Shown piece by piece: positions 23,241 to 35,019 of a DNA stretch of 64,000 bases. Each line of letters opens with the position of its first letter. The first letter of the stretch is position 1. The notes under the pieces are model-generated. The model did not search any database, had not been told where the DNA came from, and saw only the letters and a program-made list of their open reading frames with translations. The position numbers and the translations under genes are program-made. Source of the DNA: Lonicera japonica (taxonomy: Eukaryota; Streptophyta; Magnoliopsida; Dipsacales; Caprifoliaceae); NCBI GenBank assembly GCA_021464415.1, contig CM038467.1, positions 66,407,159-66,471,158 on the forward strand, given 5' to 3'.

Positions 23241-24457
23241 AGCATACATAAAGTAAAACAAGCAGTATGTGCATCTTAATAAGAAGCATAAACAGCCAAT
23301 AATGTAACTGCTTTAGTAGTAGCAGTAGAAAGCAAACTCAAATTTATGAGGAAATACATTATCAGCTTCCATCTCCTTAAGAATATAACAGGGTATCCTT
23401 CTGCTAATTCAATCGAACCTTTCAAACCCTTAAAGTAAACCTTTCTGAGTTCATCCGAAGTCAATCGACGCCATGAAGTTTCACCAGCAACTCACTTTTA
23501 CCCAAAAGTGGATGGACTCTCAAAAAAATAGCCAGAATGTGCCATGTGCAAGTCACATGACCTTGTAAGAGGGGCAAATTCACCATATTTTCTCTTTCTC
23601 CTCTTCCTAACCTCAAAACACCACCACATTCTCCCTCCTCTCTCATCACCGCCGCCACCTTACCTCCCTCTTGCCCCGAAACTACTGCCCACTTCAATTC
23701 TATGTGTATGCATATATAGTAATTTAGAAATTAAAGGAATGAAACTCCACAGGCGAATCCTTATTATTATAGTCCTTACTCCCTGCACAATTGCCGATAT
23801 TACAATTTGTAACTTTCTTCAATGCTTGGAAACAAATCAATACCTAATTCTATTCGAAATCCGATTGCGTATTTGAAACATTCATCATGTAATTCTCTAT
23901 ACTAATCAACAATTTCTGTAATCGCCCATTGTAATTCTGCTCAATCTGGATTGTAATAAGGCCAAACGTAGCTAAAGAGTTGTGAATTGTTTGGACCAGC
24001 TTGATTTTAATTTCGATGGAGCAGAAGCATAGTTTCCGGCCATTGAGACCTCACACCTGCAAATAACCTCCTAATTCAACAGTACTCTATTTCGGCTTGT
24101 TCCTCATCGACCGCTTCAACACTAGAAGGAAGTTTTTCGGCATTACTTGCAATCAGCATTTTCCTGTGAATCTCCGGCAAGAATTTCGATCTCTTCCCCT
24201 AGATGAGATATATAGCGATTTCATTCGCTGACATCCAGATCTTCTGACTGAGAATTGATTGAAACGTTTTGTACGCATTCGACCGATGGATGGATTCTCA
24301 TATTGCCGATGTTGATTTCTTTCTCCCTCGTGAAACACCACCGGAAAAACCACCACACCACCATCTCTCCGTCGATTAGTCAATAGCCAATTGACATTTT
24401 CCCTTCGATTTTTGAACAAGAATTTTAGATTTTGATGAAAGAAATTTGACAAATTGT
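23241..24457 (-). repeat. Unidentified gene fragment, copy B
   Basis: Homologous to 19,150-20,376 and 63,283-64,000. The minus strand carries the clearest reading of the block: TSDELRKVYFKGLKGSIELAEGYPVIFL, ending TAA at 23,276. Upstream of it is KWAVVSGQEGGKVAAVMREEG (23,690-23,630), shared with copy C. Further upstream is a UTR-like section and the peptide MAGNYASAPSKLKSSWSKQ (near 24,030). No recognised domain. It looks like a duplicated gene in decay, or one with small exons. Confidence 0.6.
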
Positions 24458-24812
24458 TTCAATAAATTATATAACATAAAAGTAAAATGTTTTCTCTTAA
24501 CCAGTGCAGGACATGTGGCACATTATTTATTACATTTATTTATATGTTTTTAATTATCTACTTTGATTTTAGTATCTTTTAAAACAAATTAATTAAATAC
24601 AAAACATATATAATCAATCGGCTTATTTTTTATTGTGACGTAGATTTACGGTAACTATAGAGGGTCTTATTATTGAGCGTTAGATGATTTTGAATCAATA
24701 CAGATTGGTAAGTGAGATTCCTTTGTCATGGTTCTGCCTCCATAGAAAAAATGGGAGTATTAATTTAAGATCGAGATAATACTTACTTTTCTTTATAAGT
24801 GCTAAATATGGT
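24458..24812. other. AT-rich spacer
   Basis: The start still parallels the flank of copy A (ATATAACATAAAAGTAAAATG). The rest is unmatched, with no ORF. Confidence 0.4.
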
Positions 24813-25236
24813 TTAAGAGCATCTTAATTTAATGATTGTGTATATTTTTTGTGTAAAATCCTATGTGTAAGGAAATTTTACACATAAATTATACACCTAT
24901 CCATATCATGCTCCAATGGCTCTCATGTGTAAAATTTAAATGGACCAATAAAAATCATACAAATCGAATATATCATTATTTGTAATGTTCAATAATTTTG
25001 TAATAAAGTTTTTTATACATAATTTCATAATCACAATGGATTTTAAAGTTTTTATAAAAAATTAAGAATAGAGAAATATGTTGTGGATGTGTAAATTGGG
25101 TTTTGATTATACAACCCTTTTACACAAATTCTAGGTGTCAAAGTTTCTCAAAAAATTGTTGGAGACCAATTTTTTTACAAGACGTATAAATTTTATATAA
25201 ACCAAAATTATACAAGACGGTCGTAGATGCTCTAAG
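24813..25236. mobile_element. MITE with AGAGCATCT termini
   Basis: The left end TTAAGAGCATCTTAA and the right end (reverse complement CTTAGAGCATCTACG) share AGAGCATCT. Inside are repeated foldback words (TTACACAAAT / TTTGTGTAAAA, TACAAGACG). About 424 bp, no coding. A related element lies at 26,560-27,056. Target duplication not resolved. Confidence 0.6.
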
Positions 25237-26204
25237 TAAAACTCACACATTTATCATGATTCTACCTCCATAGTAAATATAATGCTGAAATATAAGGGTA
25301 ACATAAAAATAGAAAATATACATCAATGCAATTTTGAAATTTTCAATTAATGGCAGATGCAACACCTTTTTATACTTGAAAAGTAATATATATATTATCA
25401 AAGAATAAATAATGTAAACTGTGCCATTATAAATACCATTTTTATGAAACCTTTTTTATTATAGTTATTTTATCTAATCTTCAGATAAATATGTACATTT
25501 TTATTCTTTCCTGGTCATTTAAAAAATTCGTTCTTATTTTTTACATATAAAAATCTAGGTTAGTTTGTTGTAAACTGGCTATGGGTTTGACAATGACCCT
25601 TATAGTCATATAACTGTTTATGTTATTCTTGCGTGGTCTTTCATATATGCTATTCAAGCAATGATCGAGTGGTTAAACCGACGACCTACTTACGTGGTCC
25701 TTTTGCCGGGTTAGTGTTTTGGTCAGAGTTAATATTTATGACAAATTCGTATTTGGTGTTGAAACAATAATGATTGTAATACCGATAAACAAATTAGCAC
25801 TAATCAACACAAAATCGTAAAAACAAGCACCTTTGAAAATATATATTAATAAGAGGAATCTAAAGTGATATTCAAATATACATTTATAGAATAATTTTAA
25901 TTGGTGGATAAACTTATCAATTTTTGAAAGTGTAATTTTGTTAAAATTGGTTCAAATATTTCATAAATTAGGGTGGATAAACTGCAAGAAATTGCTTATA
26001 GAAATAAAATCACCCTTTTAAAAATTGGTAAAAGAAATTGACAAACTTTTCATAAGAGAAGAAATAAGCTGATAATTGGGAAAAAAAAGGAGATTTTTAT
26101 ATATATATATATAAAGAATGGTCACATGGCTTGCAGAAAGTTGCTTCCGTGTATTTTTATTTAAAATAAAATAGATTTTTATTTTTCTAGTAGTATTATT
26201 TTTG
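25237..26204. other. AT-rich spacer with possible SINE scrap
   Basis: No ORF. Near 25,657-25,740 a string ATGATCGAGTGGTTAAACCG resembles a tRNA A-box region. The text at 26,025-26,065 (AAGAAATTGACAAAC ... AAGAGAAGAAATA) resembles the end of copy A at 20,355-20,390, so 24,470-26,030 may be an insertion relative to copy A. TA-run at 26,098-26,113. Confidence 0.35.
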
Positions 26205-26300
26205 AGATAGATTGATCGGCCTTGGGTTATAAGAGATCTGAACGTCTGCCCTCTTCATTATAACACAACCACTCTACCACTTGGATTGTAAGCACTTGTC
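26205..26300 (-). mobile_element. tRNA-derived SINE-like fragment
   Basis: On the minus strand CCAAGTGGTAGAGTGGTTG resembles a tRNA A box, and GACGTTCAGATCTC, about 35 nt later, a degraded B box. It cannot fold as a tRNA. Borders and tail are unclear. Confidence 0.4.
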
Positions 26301-26559
26301 TACACATGCTTCATAACAAGGTTGAGTTTTGAAATTCGGATTAAGGAGGGATGGGGTTTCGGGTTTAATTCACGTCAATGTAAATAAATAAAGATATTAA
26401 AATCTCATTTAAACAAAATAATTGGCAAATTTTTATTTTATTTTATCTTATGATGCCATATAAAATCAAAAATATTCTTTTAATAAAATTTTAGTTATTT
26501 TGTAAGTTGAAAGAAAGGGTAAACATAACCATTTCATATTTGGACTTTTACTTTAAGAT

Positions 26560-27056
26560 CTAAGAGCATATCTAATAGTAGTGTAAAAATTAAAGTATAA
26601 ATCATGTGTCAATCAACTTTTACACAAAACATGAAACTTGAAAAAAATATTCTCCTACTTTTGTAACTTCTTGTGTAAATTTTGAAATAATCAATGTAAT
26701 ATTAACAAATATTAGATGTTGTTTTATACAATTTCACATTTTTTTCCTTCATTTTTAAACATAATCTTATAGTCACAATGGATCTTGATTTATAGCTCTT
26801 GATGTGTAGATTTTAAATATATAATTTTTATTAAAATATAAATTTTGAATTAAAAGTTATTACTTTTTAAAGTTTTAGTAAGAAAATGGACAAAGAAAAA
26901 GCTGATGTGGCAGTTTAAAGTAAAAGTGTATTTTACCCATCCAATTTACACAAAACCTATTTTTAAAGATTTTTCGAGAGGATTTTTTTTGTTTTTACAA
27001 GTTTTGTAAATTTTACACAAGACATAAATATAGAAGACTATTGGAGATCCTCTAAA
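26560..27056. mobile_element. MITE related to the 24.8-kb element
   Basis: The ends TAAGAGCATATCTAATAGT and (reverse complement) TTAGAGGATCTCCAATAGT match at most positions. The interior shares TTTTACACAAAAC / GTTTTGTAAA and ACAAGACATAAAT words with the element at 24,813. About 497 bp, non-coding. Confidence 0.6.
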
Positions 27057-27838
27057 ACTAATTAATTAATTACTGTCAAATCAAAATAATGGACCCACAA
27101 TTTTGGTTTCACAAAATGATGTCCCCCACAATTTTGATTATTAAAAAAAAAAAAAAAAAAAAACACCATTCTCAAGCATATGTTAATAGTGACAACATGT
27201 TAAATGCATAATCAAATCTTTATTTAATTGTCAAATTTTGAGTATTGCATTAGAAGTGTTCCAACAAAAATAGTATTATAGTTGAAGTGCTCGTGGGACT
27301 GGGCATCCTATGGTAACAACTTAGCTTAATTTCAAATTTCAAGAAATTAAGAATCAAATGCGAGAATAGGTTGGATTCAGAATGAATACCCATTTCCATC
27401 TTCAATTACACCAATTAAACGAGGCTTAAATTTATTTTTGCCATTGTTTTTATACACAACGATGGATAATTTTTTATTTTGTCCTTTGCTAGATAGAGGA
27501 ATGGTGTATCTCAATACGTACAACCAATAATAATTTAGTACTCGTTCATTTATTTATACAAATTATTTAATCTATAAATTAGTTCATTTTGAATTGATGA
27601 AACATAAAAGTTTTATTTTGGAAAACGTTGTGTAGTTTGATTTATTGTAGTCCCTAAACTATGGGGCCAATTCCACTTAAGCCCCCAACTTTAAAAAGTA
27701 TCATTTAGTCCCTCAAATTATTGACCAAGTTCCACTTTGCTCCTTCCATCCTCTTTGGCTGTTAAAATTGATATATAATGGTCATCTGCACCATACATGA
27801 CCCTTTTTTAGAGTATTTTGATTCAACTACTAAAAATT
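27057..27838. other. Duplicated flank and transposon scrap
   Basis: Bases 27,057-27,110 match 20,686-20,735, and 27,165-27,190 match the sequence after the MITE at 21,240. A 21-base A-run lies at 27,143-27,163. At 27,650-27,790 a CTAAACTATGGGGCCAATTCC string looks like one end of a long-TIR transposon; I did not find the other end. No gene. Confidence 0.45.
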
Positions 27839-28171
27839 AATAGGTGTATATTTATATATTATTGTGTATAGGTACAAGGAGAGCTTCCTTTAAGGACCAT
27901 TCATTTGAAGTGATAAACGGATGGATATTTTAATAAAATTAATTTGTAAATATATCTATATAACGAGTAGATGGTCTCTACCAAATTTCATAAAAAAAAA
28001 ACTCCATTTAAAAGTCATAATACGATCATATAAACATATATATCTCACATTTTTACTACATCAACTTCTGATTTAATTTTTTAATGAAATTTTGTAAAAA
28101 TGATCTAGTTATTATAGTGAACATTTACACCAAAACTAATACGTTTACTCATCGATATGGATTGTCCTAAA
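27839..28171. repeat. Left half of the duplicate of 21.81-22.70 kb
   Basis: Aligns with 21,810-22,154 over its whole length and ends at GTCCTAA, where the other copy runs on without interruption. The remainder is found at 31,118. The 2.95 kb between is extra DNA here or a deletion in the other copy. Confidence 0.75.
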
Positions 28172-28547
28172 AGAAACTCTCTCTATATAAATATGCATCA
28201 TATTATTGGTAATATTTTTTACTTAATGCTAATCAAACCTATATTAAATTACGGAAGGATACCTTACAAAAGTTGAAGCTGAAAGCCAATAATATGTTTT
28301 GTGATAACTTGAAGGTTCAAAAAAATAAAAATAAACATAAGATAAGGAAGAATTGAATGAATGAATGTTTTGACATCATAAATAACAAAAAATAATTTTT
28401 TTTTCTTTTTATGTGCAATCAGTGGAATAAATTAATAAAATCAACACAGTATTCACGGATATCAAACACCACTCAAATGGTAAAATGGGGAAAAAGTTCC
28501 TCTCACACAAAGAATTATTTTGGTGGGGCCCAAGCCAGGTTGCGTTG
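28172..28547. other. Start of the extra 2.95-kb DNA
   Basis: AT-rich. It ends with a GC-richer stretch before the MITE. The ORF 28411-28641 is not supported as a gene. Confidence 0.4.
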
Positions 28548-28975
28548 TAAGGCCATTTTCAATGGTATTTGCTATAAGTTCATTTATGTCCGATGTGTCA
28601 TGTTACTTTTAATAAATTTCTATGTCTATTTAGTAATATAATTGTGGTGATAAAAAAAGTTTCAAATAAATTTTTTCCAATTGTGTCATCTCGATCTATC
28701 TTACTTTTCTATCTTAGTTAGAACTCAATTTTTAAATATAGAGTTAATTTAATTGGCTAAGATGTTATGGGGTCTATTTAATTGTTGCCATGTATGATAA
28801 AAAATAAATATCACCATTTCTACATCTAGAAATGGTGATAAAAAAATTTCATGTGACTCACTTTCCATGTCACATAGAAATGCATATAAAGATTCTATTT
28901 GTAAAGATTTTTTTCCCAATTTACATTTATATTATAGAAATTTCGATCGATAGAAATGACTATGAGATGGCCTTA
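28548..28975. mobile_element. MITE with internal perfect hairpin
   Basis: The ends TAAGGCCATTTTC and (reverse complement) TAAGGCCATCTCA pair. Inside, 28,810-28,839 contains ATCACCATTTCT and its exact reverse complement around a 6-nt loop. 428 bp. ORF 28832-29047 overlaps its edge and is chance. Confidence 0.65.
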
Positions 28976-29612
28976 TTCTCTTTCTGGTTAGACTTTAACC
29001 CAATAATTCTCGTGCCCTTTACAATGAATAAATCGGTCTTTGATTAAATAAACTAGTGTTGCATTTTAACAAATTGATCGGTAAATTGTTTTTTCCTAAT
29101 ATTAAAATTAAAATAAGATGTTTTAATTAGTATAGAATATAGAATTTATCAATTTATTATAATTGGTATCTTAAATTGAAAATCGATAGCAAACTAATTG
29201 GGCCGTTTGTCAAGGAATACAAGAGTAAAATTAACACTAAATAGTAAAGGTCACAAGGTGAATGGTTTGGGCAGAGATTAATTCTTTTTTATCTTCTCAC
29301 TTAAATTAAATTTTTTTTTTTCTTTTTTTTTATGTTGTTATCAACACGGAGCCTAAGTTTCAAATGGTAGAAAGCATTTCTTAATGTTTGATTTTGTATT
29401 TTTAGAATACACTTAAAGATATTTTTTTTTCAACCAAAACACATTCTACAACTCAATTTAATAAGAGTCTGCAATCATTTTTTAATTTCACAACTATTTA
29501 TATAGTTCAGTTTGTTTCTAGAACATAATTAATATGTTATACCTCACGACAATACATAATTTGTTTAAATTATAAAGTATATTAAAAATAATGTATCTTT
29601 AAAAATTATAAA

Positions 29613-29795
29613 AGACAAGCAAGTGGGCTATCTTAGTTGGTAAAGTACCCACCCAAATTCATGATATGTATTGAGTTCGAATCTCATCCGGGGTGAAGAT
29701 GATTTTACAAATTGGACTATTAATTTGAAAAGATATTATTATTTAAATTTGACAAAAAATATTCAATTAAAATATTCACAAAAAAATCACAAAGT
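29613..29795 (+). mobile_element. tRNA-derived SINE
   Basis: GGGCTATCTTAGTTGGTAAAG (29,626-29,646, A box) and GAGTTCGAATCTC (29,672-29,684, B box) have pol III spacing, but the sequence does not close a tRNA cloverleaf. An AT-rich tail follows. The tail sequence (29,735-29,825) recurs at 32,620-32,715, so it was duplicated. Confidence 0.65.
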
Positions 29796-29929
29796 ATAAC
29801 AATTTCTCTATTTATTAAGCTGAAACTTTTTTTTCCTTTTTTGTATTACTGTTGAATTTATTCCCTGCTGACTTAAGCTGAAAATTGTGATGCTTTCTCT
29901 AATTCTTTTGATGCTTCATGTTCGCTTAT

Positions 29930-30190
29930 TTATGATGTCTTAATTAATTTACTTAATTTCTTCTCTAGCACTTTTGCTTAATTAATCTCCATTTACTCCA
30001 GACAATTTTTTTATTTTTTTTTCAATCTTGCCAGCCACTATTTGCTTTACATACTCCATCCATCTCAAATTTATAGTAAGTGTTTGGAGTTAACATCTTT
30101 TAAAGATGGATATACTCCATCGTTTAGAGCAAAACTTGTTTATTGTTCAATTGTATTTGGTCCGTAGTTGACGGGAGTAGGTTATTATTT
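29930..30190. repeat. Duplicate of 34.15-34.39 kb
   Basis: CTTAATTTCTTCTCTAGCAC, TATTTGCTTTACATACTCC, GGATATACTCCATCGTTT and GCATTTGGTYCGTAGTKGA-like words are shared in order with 34,150-34,385. This places leader L1 and the 34-35 kb block in one duplication family. Confidence 0.7.
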
Positions 30191-30299
30191 ATTTTTTGTT
30201 AACATTTAATTAATAGTTTATTTTGTTATTGCTTCGTTGGTGGGAGCTATAATATAATAATTTTCCTACTTTTTGAATTGGATGAATAATTGAATAACC

Positions 30300-30456
30300 C
30301 ACATTTTTAATTTAAAAATACTCTTTCTCGTGAACCCAAATTTTTTCTTGACATTTGCTTTTAATTTGCGCTTCTTCCAGGTGAGGTACGTGCTGATTAT
30401 CTTTTTTAATTTAATAATATTATTCTTTTTTCATATTCAAGAAACTCATTCATCAG
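30300..30456 (+). promoter_or_regulatory. Leader-like segment L1 ending in a splice donor
   Basis: A pyrimidine-rich segment ends AACTCATTCATCAG|GTATAA (donor 30,457). It shares the AATTCAAGA...CATCCATCAG|GTATG ending with the segments at 31.9, 32.3, 35.5, 35.9 and 37.2 kb. It is the most diverged of the set. Confidence 0.45.
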
Positions 30457-30664
30457 GTATAAATGTTATGTGTATATACATATATATATGTATATATATA
30501 TTTACCCTTAAATTTTGGCTTTTCCGTTTCTTTATTTGTCAGTTACCTCACTTCACAATTTTTCTTTCTTTAATCACTATTAAAATTGTTGATTCCGTTA
30601 TAACTCTCTTGTTTTACTTCTGTGATGATATTTGTGCATTTTAGTTTTCGTTGAATAGAAGAAA

Positions 30665-30670
<6 letters not shown>

Positions 30671-30717
<47 letters not shown>
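30671..30717 (+). repeat. (AG)n microsatellite, 47 nt
   Basis: Uninterrupted AG dinucleotides just downstream of leader L1, followed by more AT-rich sequence to 31,117. Confidence 0.9.
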
Positions 30718-30720
<3 letters not shown>

Positions 30721-31117
30721 GAAGGGGCTTTTTATTAGCTCATGTCTCAAATTAATTTTCAGTGTCCTACTGCAATTTTAGCTATCTTTTAAGAAAAATA
30801 CTAATTTTAACTTAATTAATGGTGAAAAATATAACTTATTTTTTACATCCCAAAAAAGAAAGTGTCCTCTTAGTTTGTAAAATGAGTATCATTCAGTCAT
30901 TTCGTAGAAGGAAGGTGTTTAAAATTGTCGTCTCCTTTAATTTTGTATATTTTCGGCCAAAAGAAAACATATATATTACAATGAGAAACGGCTAGAATAG
31001 GAAGGGGGGGCTAAGAGTGGGCTAGATTCACATCACTTTTATTTTCTAACAGCCAAAGAAAAAGTGTGAAATTGAATGAAATTAGAAACAAGAAAGTGTG
31101 AATTGAAAGAAGTGAAT

Positions 31118-31700
31118 AAATGATTGAGGTGGTAGGTAGGCAAAGTTTTAATCCGAACTAGTGTGAAATTTTAAGCCGTGAATTAATATAACATAACATG
31201 TTTCTTTTGTCTCAAATTAGGAGTTCTATTTTTCTGTTTGGAATTTCTCAAACTAACAACCTCGTAAATTTTTTGGGATAGAATCAATGTCACAGATATG
31301 CCATCTATAAATAATACTTAGTATGGAGTCTTATTTATGTTGATGTTAGTATTATCTTAAAAAAAGGAAAAGTCAAACAGGAACTCATTTGAGAGGAAAC
31401 GAGTATAAGGTGATGATACTTGTCTTCTCTCCTTTCCCTTAAAATTTCACAAACATTTTTCTTGTAAAGCATGATAAACTTACGGTTCGCTTGTCCGTAT
31501 ACTGAAGAAAGGAATGGACTTTGAAGGAAGCAAAGATAAAGCTTCACCTAGCTGTATTGATTGATCTTAGATGCTTGTCATTCAAAATCTTTTAAATGAT
31601 TGCTTAAAGATGAATATTATAGTGTGTGGAGATTTTTCTTTTGGCAAACAAAAATCATGGCCCAAAGCTTTGGACAAGAATTCTTGTCAAAGAGACAAAG
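31118..31700. repeat. Right half of the duplicate of 21.81-22.70 kb
   Basis: Aligns with 22,154-22,690 (GTTTTAATCCGAACTAGTGTG, GATAGAATCAATGTCACAGATATG and more). It also aligns from about 31,470 on with 35,020-35,320. It leads straight into leader L2, so it is probably the promoter region of that leader family. Confidence 0.75.
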
Positions 31701-31789
31701 AATCAAAGTAAGAAATTTTAAGTGGGACCAGAAGCTGTGCAGCAATTAACCCAAAATAATTCTCCCACTTTTGAATGAAAGAATAGCCC

Positions 31790-31939
31790 AGCAAGTTTTC
31801 TTTCTTTCTCATAAACCCCATATATATATATAGTCATTGTGTGTTCTACTTTATTCTTACACTAATTGCTCTCATTATCAATCTGTGCTCTCTTCTTAAT
31901 TCCTTTTCTAATTCAAGTGCCTATCCATCCACCCATCAG
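31790..31939 (+). promoter_or_regulatory. Leader-like segment L2
   Basis: Order seen here and in L4: TTCTCATAAACCCC, a TTTATTCTTACACT run, TCTCTTCTTAATTCC, AATTCAAGTGCC, then CCCATCAG|GTATGTT (donor 31,940). A TA box-like ATATATATATAG lies near 31,822. It looks like a short untranslated first exon with its donor. No coding exon follows nearby. Confidence 0.55.
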
Positions 31940-32159
31940 GTATGTTATGTTATGTTATGCATATATCCTAAGATGATGCGAGCCTTAATTCTTTTGTTTC
32001 CTTATTCCTCGATTAGTTACTCAATTACTTCACTCTGCTATTTTTCTTCCCACAATATATAACTGGTTTATATATGCCAAACAATATAGCCTTGATTAAT
32101 TATAATAATTTGTAAAATGTGTTCAATTGAACAGAAGAATAATTTGAATAGCCCGCTTA

Positions 32160-32339
32160 TAATACTTTCTCATAAACCCCATTTTTCACTTCAGATTTGT
32201 TTGTGCTTTGCTTCCTCATATATATGGTGCATTGGTGCTACTAATCTATGCTGTTGAACAAGTGAAGTGAAACTTAATTCAATATCTCATCTCTGCTTCT
32301 TTTTCTAATTCGAGAGACCCATCCATTAGGTATGTTATG
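32160..32339 (+). promoter_or_regulatory. Leader-like segment L3
   Basis: TTTCTCATAAACCCC, TTTGTGCTTTGCTTCC, CTATGCTGTTGAACAAG, then ACCCATCCATTAG|GTATGTT (donor 32,340), followed by an (AT)11 run at 32,341-32,363. About 400 bp after L2 and partly homologous to it. Confidence 0.55.
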
Positions 32340-32363
32340 TTATATATATATATATATATATAT

Positions 32364-33973
32364 GTGCTTTTTGTTGTTTTATATTTTTTTAAAGCTGAAG
32401 TTTATTAATCATCTTCTTAGTTTCTTATTCCTGATCAAGTTACTTACTCCACTATATTTCTTTCTGCAATATTAATTAGATCAAATTTTGATTTCGATGT
32501 AACTCCACTGTTTAAATTTTGCAAGAATTGTTCATTTTAGTTTAAGTTATTGATTATGTTAAAACTAGAATATCTTTAAAGACCATAAAAAAAATTATAC
32601 TCTTTCTTTGAAACGAATGCGTAATATATAATTTGACAAAAAATAATCAACTAAGATATTAAAGTCTCACAAAAAAACTATCATAAAATATCACAAATCC
32701 TCTATTTATTAAGCCATATTTAATTTATTTGAAGGATATATAGACTTTACACCCTATATTTTAACCTCTAATTTGAGATTGCACTCCATGTTTTAAATCC
32801 TTTGACATTGCACCTACCCTGCTGTTAGTATTTTCTGTTATGTCCCATTAATAAATATTTCTTTGGACCATCGTGCCTTTATGATCCAACAGCTTGGTCT
32901 TCAATAATTTTCCTTGGTGCGAAGGGTATAAAAACCTTTGTTATCCAAATTTGTACATAGATGCATAGTGAAAGCTAAAAACACTACAATTGAGTATATT
33001 CAAATAATAGTAAAAGTATAGTCGGTTCAATTTAATGGATTCATGTCAAACTTGTTTCGCTCTGTTTCGGAGAATTGCATAAAAATAATTAAAGCTAAAT
33101 ACTGCAATTAAGTGGATTCAAATAATAAGAAAAGAAGTACGAATCTTTTTGAGATAGATAGTTGTTGGAGAAAGCAGAGTTGAAGTAATTTGTTGGATTA
33201 ATGTCAAACTTGTCTTGCTCTGTTTTGGAGAAGTATATAAAAAGACCTAAATTTTCTATGTTATTGAAGATTTGATAAAGTTTCTAGTCCGCGATGTTAA
33301 AAGGAAGAAACTAACCTAATAATTTTATGATAAGTGATCTTTTCCATGGCTTTGCGATTCTATCCTATTCTTCATGACATATTGAAACTTGAGGAATCGT
33401 ATTTAAGAAGGATACCCTAATTCATCACTATTCTCCCTTTTCATGTTAACATCCTCAAACCATTAAGGGAAAAATATGTGTGGTCATTCTTTTATCAAGG
33501 ACTCCTTATTGGAAAATCTTGTTCAAATTAATTGAGTTGTTTCTCATAAGTAGATTCTCTTAACAAAACTTACAAAACCCAAATCCCCAATCAATAAAAT
33601 TGAAAACCAAAAGAGAATTGAATTTAATGATTAATTGATTATTTAAAAGAAAGATACCCATTTGTTGATTCTGCAGAACAGTAGAAAATTTGGAGACCAT
33701 ATCTTCTTCTTCTTTCTATGCTTTCGATAGCCACCCTCTCTCTTTACAAATTTTCTTCTTTCTCTAGAAATTCTTCTCCTTCTTTTTCTGAACTTTGAAG
33801 TCGGAGTAAATATGGTTTTTTTTTTTAATTATGAGAGAGAAGAGAAAGGGGGTAATATATATATTACCATTCTAATGGGAAGTTCCTTAGATATATGTGG
33901 GTGCAATGACCCTAATTAACAACTTGGCCTAGCCATTTTAGGAGAGAACTCAAGTGGTTACACAATTATGATG
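32364..33973. other. AT-rich spacer
   Basis: Contains a duplicate of the SINE-tail region (32,620-32,715). Two similar stretches at about 32,990-33,090 and 33,110-33,250 (AGTTGAATTTGTT / TTAATGTCAAACTTGT words) look like a local tandem duplication. No ORF supported. Confidence 0.4.
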
Positions 33974-34145
33974 AGCCAAAATATCTCACATTGGTAGTAT
34001 AATGGTATATCCTTGGTTCCTATGTACCTACTCAGTACCCAATTTGCCTTTTGGGGTGTCTTGGTGATTCTTGCTAAAAACAAAACCGTGCGGCTTTGTG
34101 CCGAAGCGGATAATATCTTGCTAAGTTTGGAACTGGGTCATTACA
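33974..34145. mobile_element. Short inserted repeat ending GGTCATTACA
   Basis: Features CTCACATTGG at the left, AAACAAAACCGTGCGGCTTTG, AAGCGGATAATATC and GGGTCATTACA at the right. This is a widespread plant repeat pattern known to me, possibly a TRIM-like LTR. The paralogue at about 29,940 lacks these about 172 bp between matching flanks, so it is an insertion. The ORF 34013-34297 runs out of it and is not a gene. Confidence 0.55.
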
Positions 34146-34600
34146 ATGTCTTCATTTGCTTAATTTCTTCTCTAGCCCTTTTGCTTAATTGCCAATTTTT
34201 TATTTTTTTTTATCTTGTTCTTCAAAAAGAAACGGTCACTATTTGCTATATGTACTCCCTCCATCTTAAATTTAAAAGAGTCGGTGTTTGGGATTAATTT
34301 TTTTATGGATATACTCCATTGTTTATAACAAAAGTTGTTTATTGTCTAGTAGCATTTGGTTCGTAGTGAACTGGCTGGGATTGATTAAATTTTTAGTTTA
34401 TTTTTCAAATTTTTATTTATATGTAATCAGTAGTGTATTTGACCATGCATTTAGTTAGAATTCATTGATGAGTGCATGACACTGTTATTGAATATCGTGG
34501 AAAGATTATTAATGGTCAAGAATATTTAAAGAAGTACACTTTGCTTGCTTTTATTTTTGTATAATTTTGTCTTTTTCTTATTCTTAACCTTTTATATATG
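34146..34600. repeat. Duplicate of 29.93-30.19 kb and of 22.69-22.76 kb
   Basis: 34,150-34,385 aligns with 29,950-30,180. 34,505-34,580 (CAAGAATATTTAAAGAAGTAC, TTTATTTTTGTATAATTTTG) aligns with 22,690-22,755. It is thus a chimaera of two parts of the duplication family. Confidence 0.65.
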
Positions 34601-35019
34601 GCTGGCCCTTTGGTTCTTTAAGATGATTATAGTAAATAGGGTGAATGAAATCGAGGCTGTAATTAGTCAAAAGGCTTTATTAAGATAAAAGAAAAAAAGT
34701 ACACAAGGGTGGATATAGAATTTTTGGTTAAATTCGGCTAACATCAAGTCCAAATCTAAAAAAGAAAAAATTATAACTTTTCACATCAAACTTTAAAAAA
34801 AACTCCATAAAAAATTTATAAAAATTAAACAAAATACTTAGAATTTTTTTTTCAACGTTGATATCAGAAGACCTTCTAAATGAGTACATTATGTAATGAA
34901 ACACATTTTTTTTTCACTAAATGAGTACATTATGTGACGAAAATGTTTTTATTCACAAATATTTTGTCACTAGAGGTGTAAATTTTGTGACAAAAACACA
35001 TTTTCCCCACAAAAGCTTT
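34601..35019. other. AT-rich spacer
   Basis: Has two copies of AAATGAGTACATTATGT (34,877 and 34,919), each followed by a G/T-rich bit: a short tandem repeat of about 42 bp. No gene. Confidence 0.4.

Noticed and set aside
29626..29684. tRNA gene
   Set aside because: A and B boxes are present but acceptor and anticodon stems do not pair; it fits a SINE better.
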